A stretch of DNA of 5,937 nt. Origin: Anaerolineae bacterium. Its GTDB lineage: Bacteria > Chloroflexota > Anaerolineae > 4572-78 > NAK82. Shown here one piece after another: positions 1 through 5,937 of this stretch (its first letter is position 1; every line of letters starts with the position of its first letter). The DNA lies in the NCBI GenBank assembly GCA_025062175.1, contig JANXAX010000165.1:1-5937 (forward strand). Reading direction: 5' to 3'. A program made the translations under genes and the position numbers. Below the pieces are notes generated by a model. That model had not been told where the DNA came from. It saw nothing but the letters and a program-made list of their open reading frames with translations, and ran no database searches.

Positions 1-2
1 AA

Positions 3-227
3 ATCTATGTCATGAATGCGGATGGGTCGAATCAGCGCAATGTGAGCAATTTTCCCGGCGCCGCGGATCACGGCCCGGTCTGGTCACCCGACGGCAGGCA
101 GATTATGTTCTACTCGAACCGCACCGGTAATTGGGACATTTTCGTAATGTCGTCTGATGGGCAGAACGTGATCAACTTGACCAACACGCCCGACATGGAC
201 GAACAGGAACCATTCTGGCGTCCTTGA
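3..227 (+). CDS. TolB/PD40-type beta-propeller protein, C-terminal fragment
   Basis: This is the 3' end of a longer gene: the frame is open to the left edge, and the residues before the first visible ATG (Ile-Tyr-Val) already belong to a propeller blade, so that ATG is internal. About 74 residues are visible. They show the blade ending IYVMNADGSNQRN, then a full PD40 repeat with GPVWSPDGRQIMFYSNR followed by WDIFVMSSDG and NLTNTPD, and finally the opening of another repeat (EPFWRP) just before a TGA stop. PD40 repeats form the propeller of TolB and of many secreted, lipoprotein or kinase-fused proteins in bacteria; they usually mediate protein or ligand binding. Which of these it is cannot be told, because the N-terminal part (signal peptide or other domains) is outside the window. 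The next gene starts 35 bases downstream on the same strand. Family assignment is secure; specific function is unknown. Confidence 0.88.
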   Translation: MYVMNADGSNQRNVSNFPGAADHGPVWSPDGRQIMFYSNRTGNWDIFVMSSDGQNVINLTNTPDMDEQEPFWRP

Positions 228-245
228 TGGAAGCTCCGGGAACAT

Positions 246-253
246 AAAGGAGG
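246..253 (+). promoter_or_regulatory. Strong Shine-Dalgarno for the coiled-coil gene
   Basis: The sequence AAAGGAGG is a near-perfect match to the anti-Shine-Dalgarno end of 16S rRNA. It ends 9 bases before the ATG at 263, which is good spacing. An in-frame TTG at 254 directly abuts this site and is too close to be used, so the site decides the start at 263. Confidence 0.85.
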
Positions 254-262
254 TTGCTTGCG

Positions 263-1429
263 ATGGAACAAAGCCAGTTGTCTCAGATGGTCAACTGGCT
301 CGACCAAGCACATCAACAAGACCGTCGTGTGCTCGAGCAGCTACGACAGCAGGTCGAACGGTTGAGCGGTGGACGGGATGAGACGGAGCAACGTATTGCG
401 GCGTTGGAAACACAATTTGGCTTGCTGAGCGCTCAGCTGGAGCGCCTGAACCTGCTAGAGGGCTACTTCGAGCGCTTCAAAGAACAGGTCAACGCGATGC
501 TGGAGCGCGGAGAAGCCCAGCGCCAGAAAGCGCTGCAGGAGAGCGACCGAGCACGTCAAGCAGAGATTGCCACCCTCATCAGCACTGTCAACGATTTCCG
601 CAAGGAAATCGAGAAATATCGCAAATATGACGAAGAAATGGCCGCCCGGCGAGTGGATGTGCAACGCTTGAGCGGTGAGATAGCTAAGCTGCAGATAGCT
701 GTTGAGAACTTGGTGAGACAGCGCGATGAATGGACGCGTGCCACCGGCTTCCTCGAGGAACAACGCCGCCAGGATGCGCGACGCATCGCTGATCTACAGA
801 CCCAGCTTGTGGAGGTGGGCAGACGTGTGGATGGTTTGCTGCCGCGTCTCCAATACCTGGAACAGCTTTCCCCCCGTCTGATGGAATTGCGGGCGCAGAT
901 AGATGAGCTCCGCCAGGGCCAAGGTCGCGATCTCGAAAGACGTCAGTTTCTAGAGGCCCAGATCGACCGCCAAATCAAGTTATGGGCTGAAGAGATTGAC
1001 ACCTACCGCCAACGTATGGACAACTTCGAGCGCCGTATCGAGCAGTATGCCGAGCACCATCAGGTGGTCAAAAAGGCGACCGAAGGATTGCAAGCTTTCC
1101 AAGAGCAGATCGCGCGTGCGCAACAAGAGTCGGCCGAACTACTGCGCCTCTCGCAGAACCGCCAGAAGACGCAGCTGGAAGAGTGGCAAACGCAACAGGA
1201 ACAACGCTGGCAGCAGTATATCGCTGAGTGGGACCGCCAATGGGCCGATTATGATCGTGCTATCGCGACCTTGGGAGACCAGATCACCTTCCTCAGCGGG
1301 CGCGTCAACATGCTCGAGAAACGTATCCAGCTGCTGATTCAAATTGCTGAAGAAGACGCCCAGATGCGTGCCATGGCCGCTCAGGAGTGGCAAGCCCGCT
1401 TCGAACAGGTGATGGAGAAAGAGGAGTAG
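263..1429 (+). CDS. Uncharacterised long coiled-coil protein
   Basis: The product is 388 residues if started at the ATG at 263, chosen because AAAGGAGG lies 9 bases upstream. I do not recognise a named family. The protein is nearly all predicted helix, rich in Gln, Glu, Arg and Leu, with no cysteine and only two prolines (residues 194 and 204), which sit in two similar LxPRLxxL motifs and probably mark a hinge. Gly-Gly at 36-37 may mark another break. There is no signal peptide, membrane segment or nucleotide-binding motif, so a cytoplasmic scaffold or structural role is the simplest inference. Residues 316-358 form an unbroken heptad run whose core starts with Trp316, Ile320, Trp323, Trp327 and Tyr330. 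SMC-like and kinesin-like proteins share such rods but also have ATPase heads, which are absent here. The gene stops 6 bases before selB and carries the selB Shine-Dalgarno, so the two are probably translated together. That it is a real gene is well supported; its function is not. Confidence 0.9.
   Translation: MEQSQLSQMVNWLDQAHQQDRRVLEQLRQQVERLSGGRDETEQRIAALETQFGLLSAQLERLNLLEGYFERFKEQVNAMLERGEAQRQKALQESDRARQAEIATLISTVNDFRKEIEKYRKYDEEMAARRVDVQRLSGEIAKLQIAVENLVRQRDEWTRATGFLEEQRRQDARRIADLQTQLVEVGRRVDGLLPRLQYLEQLSPRLMELRAQIDELRQGQGRDLERRQFLEAQIDRQIKLWAEEIDTYRQRMDNFERRIEQYAEHHQVVKKATEGLQAFQEQIARAQQESAELLRLSQNRQKTQLEEWQTQQEQRWQQYIAEWDRQWADYDRAIATLGDQITFLSGRVNMLEKRIQLLIQIAEEDAQMRAMAAQEWQARFEQVMEKEE
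1418..1426 (+). promoter_or_regulatory. selB Shine-Dalgarno inside the end of the upstream gene
   Basis: AAAGAGGAG overlaps the last codons of the coiled-coil gene and ends 9 bases before the TTG at 1436. It supports that TTG as the selB start. A CCTCC at 1430-1434 can pair with it in two alternative 4-bp ways (GAGG with CCTC, or GGAG with CTCC), so access may depend on a ribosome finishing the upstream gene. The site is seen; the regulation is inference. Confidence 0.75.
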
Positions 1430-1435
1430 CCTCCC

Positions 1436-3349
1436 TTGCGTGTTCTCGGCACTGCCGGCCACGTCGATCACGGCAAATCTACCCTGGTCAAGGCTCTCAC
1501 TGGCATTGATCCAGACCGTCTAAAAGAAGAAAAGGAACGGCAGATGACCATCGACCTGGGATTCGCCTGGATGATATTGCCTTCGGGCGAGCAGGTCGGG
1601 ATTGTGGACGTGCCGGGACACCAGGATTTCATCAAGAATATGCTCGCCGGCGTGGGGGGCATTGATGCTGCTCTGTTGGTGGTCGCAGCCGATGAGGGGG
1701 TGATGCCCCAGACGCGTGAACATCTGGCCATCCTGGATTTGCTCCAGGTGCCGGCAGGGGTGATTGCGCTCACCAAGATCGATCTAGCGGAGAGCCGCGA
1801 ATGGATCGAGCTCGTCCAAGCCGAAGTGCAGGAAGTTGTGCAAGGCAGCGTGTTGGAAGGAGCACCGGTAGTGCCAGTCTCCGCCATTACAGGTGAGGGC
1901 CTGGATGCGCTGCGCCAGGTGTTGGACGAAGTTTTGGCGCGCGTGTCACCGCGGTCTGACCGTGGTCGACCCCGCTTGCCCATCGATCGGGTGTTCACCA
2001 TCGCTGGCTTTGGCACAGTAGTGACGGGCACGCTGATAGACGGCACGCTGCGCGTGGGCCAAGAGGTGGAAATCCTACCCAGGCGCCTCGCAGCACGGGT
2101 GCGTGGATTGCAGACTCATAAGCAAAAAATCGAAATCGCACAGCCGAGCAGCCGCGTGGCGGTCAACTTGGTGGGGGTCAGCCCAGAGCAAATCGAACGC
2201 GGCGATGTGTTGACTGTCCCTGGATGGCTGGAACCCACTCAACTGGTGGATGCCCAGCTCCATTACCTGGCTGATGTCCCCCATCCATTGCGCCACAACC
2301 AACAGGTCGAATTTTTTAGCGGTGCTGCAGAAACCACCGCCTTTGTGCGACTGTTGGGCGTGCATAGCTTAGCACCGGGCGAGAGCGGATGGGTGCAGTT
2401 GCGCTTGGCACGGCCGATCGCACTGGTCAGAGGTGATCGCTTCATCATTCGTCAGGCCTCCCCCTCCCTCACCCTTGGCGGCGGTGTGATCGTGGATGCG
2501 TTACCTCGGCGTCGTCATCGCCGTTTTCATCCTGAGGTGCTCCAGCGTCTGGAGGTCCTCGCGCATGGGACACCGGCTGATCTGATCCTCGACCTGTTGG
2601 ACCGGTGTGGGCCTCTGCCGGCGCGCGAGGTGATCGACCAAGTCGCTATGCCGACTGCGACCGCTTCCCAAGCATTGGTGCAGTTGTGGCAACAGGGTCA
2701 AGTGTTCTGCCTCCAGCCGGAGAACTCAGCCGATTGTGACCTCGAGGTGCTGCTGACAAGCAACCGCTATATCACCTCATGGGGGGGATGGAACGCCTTG
2801 TTAACCCGGATCGTGGCGGAAGTGATCCGTTTTCACCGTGACCATCCGCTACGCCAGGGCATCCCACGTGAGATGCTGAAGAGCCGTTTGAGGATGGAAA
2901 CACGCTTGTTCAACGAAGCGCTCGCACGCGCACTCGATCAGGGCGCCCTAATAGAAATGAATTCCTTGGTGCGTCATCCTGATCATCGCGTGCGGTTTTC
3001 GCCCGAGCAACAGAGGGCAATCGACAAGGTGCTCAGCCAGTTTCGCACCCATCCGTACACGACCCCCTCTTACAAAGAAGTGGTCGCCTTGCTGGGCGAA
3101 TCGGTGACCCAGGCTTTAATCGAGAGCGGACAGTTAGTGCGCCTCAGTGCTGATGTGCTCATCTTGCCGGAAACCTTCGCCGAGATGGTAGCGTGGGTGA
3201 AACGCACCATCACCGAGCGGGGAAGTGTCAATGTTGCGATGTTGCGAGACGCCTTTCACACGAGCCGCAAGTACGCATTGGCATTGCTGGAGTACCTGGA
3301 TGACCAACGCGTCACTCGGCGTGTAGGAGATGAAAGAGTGCTGCGTTAA
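1436..3349 (+). CDS. selB: Selenocysteine-specific translation elongation factor SelB
   Basis: SelB is the GTPase that carries selenocysteyl-tRNA(Sec) to ribosomes stopped at a UGA followed by a SECIS hairpin. The 637 residues match the usual bacterial length (about 610-640). The G1 P-loop is GHVDHGKS (8-15), the G2 region is QMTIDLGFAW with Thr38, G3 is DVPGH (58-62), G4 is TKID (113-116) and G5 is SAITGEG (149-155). Domain II follows with IDRVFTIAGFGTVVTGTL (183-200), then domain III. The C-terminal half is the winged-helix SECIS-binding region, ending in the family signature TSRKYALALLEYLD (609-622) and TRRVGDERVLR (627-637). The TTG start gives the expected N terminus MRVLGTAGHVDHGKS and has a Shine-Dalgarno 9 bases upstream; there is no better alternative. 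All GTPase motifs and the C-terminal RNA-binding end are present, so it looks functional. G2 has Gln36 where many homologues have Gly. No selA, selC or selD is in the window. Confidence 0.97.
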   Translation: MRVLGTAGHVDHGKSTLVKALTGIDPDRLKEEKERQMTIDLGFAWMILPSGEQVGIVDVPGHQDFIKNMLAGVGGIDAALLVVAADEGVMPQTREHLAILDLLQVPAGVIALTKIDLAESREWIELVQAEVQEVVQGSVLEGAPVVPVSAITGEGLDALRQVLDEVLARVSPRSDRGRPRLPIDRVFTIAGFGTVVTGTLIDGTLRVGQEVEILPRRLAARVRGLQTHKQKIEIAQPSSRVAVNLVGVSPEQIERGDVLTVPGWLEPTQLVDAQLHYLADVPHPLRHNQQVEFFSGAAETTAFVRLLGVHSLAPGESGWVQLRLARPIALVRGDRFIIRQASPSLTLGGGVIVDALPRRRHRRFHPEVLQRLEVLAHGTPADLILDLLDRCGPLPAREVIDQVAMPTATASQALVQLWQQGQVFCLQPENSADCDLEVLLTSNRYITSWGGWNALLTRIVAEVIRFHRDHPLRQGIPREMLKSRLRMETRLFNEALARALDQGALIEMNSLVRHPDHRVRFSPEQQRAIDKVLSQFRTHPYTTPSYKEVVALLGESVTQALIESGQLVRLSADVLILPETFAEMVAWVKRTITERGSVNVAMLRDAFHTSRKYALALLEYLDDQRVTRRVGDERVLR

Positions 3350-3353
3350 GCAC
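3338..3353 (+). other. Short hairpin across the selB stop codon
   Basis: GTGCT (3338-3342) and AGCAC (3349-3353) can form a 5-bp stem with the 6-base loop GCGTTA. The stem includes the last base of the selB TAA stop and ends 5 bases before the glycosyltransferase ATG. No T-tract follows, so it is not an intrinsic terminator. It could affect reinitiation at the next gene, or it could be chance, as a stem this short is common. Confidence 0.3.
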
Positions 3354-3358
3354 GGGCA

Positions 3359-4492
3359 ATGAGTATTTACATCGATGTTTCGGCAGCAGTTCACGCACGG
3401 GCAGGTCTGGGACGCTACGCCGAGAGTCTGGCCTGCGCCCTGACGGCGTTGCAACCGAGACGGTGTGCCCTTTTCTATAATGCGGGTCTGCGCCGACCTT
3501 GTCTGCCGCCCGAATTAAACGCTCTGCCGAGCCGGCGCATATACGCGGGATACAAACCATGGCGTATGGCGGTCTGGCTGGGGCATCTGTTGCACATCTA
3601 CTTTGATGCGCTGTTGCCCGATGCGGAGCTATTCCACGCCACCGAACATTTATTGCCCCCTTTACAGCAGATTCCCACTGTGCTCACAGTGCACGACCTC
3701 ATCTTTCGTCTTTTTCCTGAGCACCATAAGCGCCTCAATTTCTGGTATCTTAATGCTACTATGCCGCTTTATTGTCGCCGCGCGCATGCGATCATCGCGG
3801 TATCTGAGGCGACCAAGCGTGATCTGATGCGCCTGTACGGGGTGCCGGCGGGGAAGATCACCGTTATCTACGAGGCCGCTGCGCCTCATTTCAGGCCTGC
3901 CACAGCCGAGCAGATCGCGAGGGTGCGCGAACGCTATGGCCTGCCCGAACACTATATTTTGCGTGTCGGCACGATCGAACCGCGCAAGAATTTAGAACGC
4001 TTGCTGGATGCGTTGCAGTTGCTCCAACGCAGCGACCCCACGATCCGGTTGGTGGTTGTAGGAGGCAAGGGCTGGTTATACCGGCAGTTTTTCAAGAAAC
4101 TCAATCGATCCGAGCTGCGCTACGCGGTGATTTTGACTGGCTATATTCGGGATGTGGATCTGCCAGCTATCTACAGCGGGGCGACGTTGCTGGTTGAGCC
4201 CTCACTATATGAGGGGTTTGGCCTGCCACTGCTGGAAGCAATGGCATGTGGCACACCGGTGGTGTGTAGCAACACCTCCAGCTTGCCTGAGGTAGGAGGG
4301 GACGCGGCGTACTATTTCGATCCACGAGACAGTGCGGCGATGGCAGAGGCAATCGGGGAGGTATGGCGCGATCATGAGCTGCGCGAGGCAATGCGCCGGA
4401 ACGGGTTAGCGCGTGCTGCTCAATTTTCCTGGGAGCGTGCGGCACAGGAAACATTGGCCGTGTACCGCACGCTGATCCCTGACCACTTGTGA
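3359..4492 (+). CDS. GT4-family glycosyltransferase (GT-B fold)
   Basis: This 377-residue protein is a complete retaining glycosyltransferase of the GT4 type, which transfers a sugar from an activated (usually nucleotide) donor. The N-terminal acceptor domain opens with IDVSAAVHARAGLGRYAESL (5-24), holding the Gly-rich loop, and continues with LFHATEHLLP (91-100), TVLTVHDLIFRLFPEHH (107-123) and IIAVSEATKRDL (145-156). The donor domain contains LRVGTIEPRKNLERLLDAL (201-219), LVVVGGKGW (231-239), and the E-x7-E catalytic/donor motif EGFGLPLLE with Glu285 and Glu293, followed by EAMACGTPVVCSN (293-305). There are no membrane segments; it probably acts at the inner face of the membrane on polysaccharide or lipid acceptors, as relatives do. 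Donor and acceptor cannot be read from the sequence. The ATG at 3359 is the first possible start after an in-frame TAA and is 9 bases after selB, but no good Shine-Dalgarno precedes it. The gene ends facing rtcB. Confidence 0.93.
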   Translation: MSIYIDVSAAVHARAGLGRYAESLACALTALQPRRCALFYNAGLRRPCLPPELNALPSRRIYAGYKPWRMAVWLGHLLHIYFDALLPDAELFHATEHLLPPLQQIPTVLTVHDLIFRLFPEHHKRLNFWYLNATMPLYCRRAHAIIAVSEATKRDLMRLYGVPAGKITVIYEAAAPHFRPATAEQIARVRERYGLPEHYILRVGTIEPRKNLERLLDALQLLQRSDPTIRLVVVGGKGWLYRQFFKKLNRSELRYAVILTGYIRDVDLPAIYSGATLLVEPSLYEGFGLPLLEAMACGTPVVCSNTSSLPEVGGDAAYYFDPRDSAAMAEAIGEVWRDHELREAMRRNGLARAAQFSWERAAQETLAVYRTLIPDHL

Positions 4493-4547
4493 GCATGGTG
4501 AATGGGGTGATGGCCTTGCCCGGGCCGGTTACAACGGTTCGCGGCCG

Positions 4548-5937
4548 CTAGCCCTTGATAATAGCGATGGGCACGAGACGTGCCACCTTTGTGGCGATGC
4601 CAGAGCCATGCATCACTTCCACGACGCGGTCAACGTCTTTATAAGCAGAAGGAGCTTCCTCTGCCAGACCTGACATACTACCGGCGCGGACACGGATGCC
4701 TTGTCCTTCCAATTGCTCGCGCAGCTCACCGCCCCATACCTTCTTCTTCGCCTGCGTGCGACTCATCGCTCGGCCTGCGCCATGGCACGTAGAACCGAAG
4801 GTCTGGCGCATCGCTTCCTCGGTGCCACGCAGCACCCAGCTGGCAGTTCCCATCGAACCGGGCACCAGGACAGGCTGCCCTACGTCCCGATAGGCGGAGG
4901 GAACATCGGGATGGTGGGGTCCGAAGGCGCGCGTAGCGCCTTTGCGATGAACACACACGGTGATGCGCTCGCCATCCACTTCGTGCTGCTCGATTTTGGC
5001 CATATTGTGTCCCACATCATATACCTGGAACACAGACGGATTGCGCACCTTTCCCCTCAGTGCCTCCTCAAAAGCGCGCCGCACATGATGGGCCAGCACC
5101 TGGCGATTTGCAAAGGCGTAATTGGCCGCCGCTTTCATCGCGGCGAGGTACTCCTGACCATCTGGACTGTTGAGCGGGGCACACACCAGCTCACGGTCGG
5201 GCAGGCGGATACCATACTTTTGGACGGCTTGTTGGAAGCGCTGGACGTAATCCGTGCAGACTTGATGGCCCAACCCGCGGGAACCACAGTGGATCTGGAC
5301 GGCAATCTGCCCTGCAAACAGACCAAAGCGTTGGGCGGCTTTCTCATCATAAATGTCGCGCACGACGTCTACTTCGATGAAATGGTTGCCGGCGCCTAAT
5401 GTCCCCACCTGGTCATGGCCACGTTCTTTCGCTTTCGCGCCGACGGCGCCGGCATCGGCCCCCTCCAGACAGCCACCTGCTTCCGTGCGCTCTAGATCTT
5501 CATCAGTGGCGAAACCACGCGCTTTCGCCCAGCGCGAGCCCTCTTCCAAGACCCGGTCCAACTCACCCGTCTTGAGCTTAATCTCACCACCTTTGCCCAC
5601 ACCACTGGGACAATGGTTGTAAATGGCGGTCGCCAGCTCGTCTAAATAGGGCCTGACCTCTTCCTCTGAGATGTGGGTACCAAGCAGGCGCACACCACAA
5701 TTGATATCGTATCCCACGCCTCCTGGCGAGATGATGCCATCGGGAAGTCGAGTAGCCACCACCCCGCCGATGGGGAAGCCGTATCCCTGATGGATGTCCG
5801 GCATGGCGAGCACATATTTCACCACGCCCGGCAATGTGGCCGTATTGACCAGTTGATCCACGCTGGCATCGCCCAGCGCGTGCTCCAACAACTCAGGATC
5901 GGTATACAATCGCGCCGGCACGCGCATATCATCGCGG
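4548..5937 (-). CDS. rtcB: RNA-splicing ligase RtcB, N terminus cut by the window edge
   Basis: RtcB joins RNA 3'-phosphate or 2',3'-cyclic phosphate ends to 5'-OH ends using GTP and Mn2+, in tRNA splicing or RNA repair. Counting from the Met encoded at 5927-5925, 459 residues are visible and all active-site residues of the family are present: Asp74 and Cys77 in GYDINCGVR, Asn181, His182 and Glu185 in GAGNHFIEVD, His213 in IHCGSRGLGHQ, His307 in YDVGHNMAK, and His382 in STCHGAGR, the residue that becomes guanylylated. The spacing tracks the Pyrococcus horikoshii enzyme with a constant offset of about 21-22 residues. MPDIHQGYGFPIGG (42-55) and the C-terminal KVARLVPIAIIKG are also typical. The Met at 5927 is likely internal: the frame stays open upstream (Arg-Asp-Asp), and homologues carry about 20 residues before the equivalent MRVP. 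The true start therefore lies beyond the right edge. It converges on the glycosyltransferase gene with a 55-base gap, so it is a separate transcription unit. Whether archease is adjacent cannot be seen. Confidence 0.96.
   Translation of the reverse strand, partial: RDDMRVPARLYTDPELLEHALGDASVDQLVNTATLPGVVKYVLAMPDIHQGYGFPIGGVVATRLPDGIISPGGVGYDINCGVRLLGTHISEEEVRPYLDELATAIYNHCPSGVGKGGEIKLKTGELDRVLEEGSRWAKARGFATDEDLERTEAGGCLEGADAGAVGAKAKERGHDQVGTLGAGNHFIEVDVVRDIYDEKAAQRFGLFAGQIAVQIHCGSRGLGHQVCTDYVQRFQQAVQKYGIRLPDRELVCAPLNSPDGQEYLAAMKAAANYAFANRQVLAHHVRRAFEEALRGKVRNPSVFQVYDVGHNMAKIEQHEVDGERITVCVHRKGATRAFGPHHPDVPSAYRDVGQPVLVPGSMGTASWVLRGTEEAMRQTFGSTCHGAGRAMSRTQAKKKVWGGELREQLEGQGIRVRAGSMSGLAEEAPSAYKDVDRVVEVMHGSGIATKVARLVPIAIIKG

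Noticed and set aside
254..256. TTG at 254 as the start of the coiled-coil gene.
   Set aside because: It directly abuts the AAAGGAGG site, leaving no spacer; the ATG at 263 has ideal spacing.
225..260. The TGA ending the propeller gene as a possible selenocysteine codon, given the nearby selB.
   Set aside because: The frame stays open after it, but it overlaps the coiled-coil gene in another frame, the propeller ends naturally at EPFWRP, and a strong Shine-Dalgarno for the next gene lies in the same stretch.
1468..2046. A 192-codon open frame on the - strand opposite the selB GTPase domain.
   Set aside because: It is antisense to a highly conserved protein, is low in recognisable motifs, and looks like a shadow of GC-rich codon use.
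2781..2787. A run of seven G in selB as a possible frameshift or phase-variable tract.
   Set aside because: The SelB frame is continuous on both sides and reaches the conserved C-terminal motif, so the tract is in frame here and a single short run is weak evidence for slippage.
4490..4501. The TGA ending the glycosyltransferase gene as a selenocysteine codon.
   Set aside because: A second in-frame TGA follows after only two codons, and the protein already has full GT4 length.
4518..4550. A bidirectional intrinsic terminator between the convergent genes.
   Set aside because: The possible stem is only 5 bp with a 14-base loop and no T-tract on either strand, so I did not annotate it as a terminator.
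4701..5399. A 232-codon open frame on the + strand opposite rtcB.
   Set aside because: The - strand frame encodes RtcB with every active-site residue; the + strand frame has no recognisable domain and no ribosome binding site that I can see.

Overview
The window is a dense piece of bacterial chromosome, moderately GC-rich by eye, with five protein genes. Four lie head to tail on the + strand and one converges from the - strand. The TTG start of selB, the style of its GTPase motifs (EREMTIDLG-like G2 region, VPGH-DFIKNMLAGVGGID), the PD40 propeller protein and the archaeal/bacterial-type RtcB together suggest a member of the Chloroflexota, perhaps an Anaerolineae-like lineage. That assignment is an inference from protein style, not a search result. 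The selB gene implies that the organism decodes UGA as selenocysteine, although selA, selC, selD and selenoprotein genes are not in view.

Layout. (1) 3-227 +: C-terminal end of a TolB/PD40 beta-propeller protein, cut by the window edge. (2) 263-1429 +: a 388-residue protein that is almost entirely coiled coil, with no cysteine and no membrane segment; I do not recognise its family. (3) 1436-3349 +: selB, the selenocysteine-specific elongation factor, full length, starting at TTG. (4) 3359-4492 +: a GT4-type glycosyltransferase, full length. (5) 4548-5937 -: rtcB, the RNA 3'-phosphate/5'-OH ligase, complete at its C terminus; its first roughly 18 residues lie beyond the right edge.

The + strand genes are separated by 35, 6 and 9 bases, so they are probably co-transcribed from a promoter outside the window; I see no promoter inside. 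The coiled-coil gene and selB are the most tightly joined pair: the selB Shine-Dalgarno lies in the last codons of the coiled-coil gene and can pair with a CCTCC just after that gene's stop. The glycosyltransferase has no convincing Shine-Dalgarno and follows a short hairpin spanning the selB stop. There is no obvious shared pathway among propeller, coiled coil, SelB and glycosyltransferase. The 55-base gap between the convergent glycosyltransferase and rtcB is GC-rich and has small palindromes but no clear intrinsic terminator. No tRNA, rRNA, CRISPR array, insertion sequence or large repeat was seen. The most interesting unexplained item is the coiled-coil protein, which has a long unbroken heptad run with a tryptophan-rich core.
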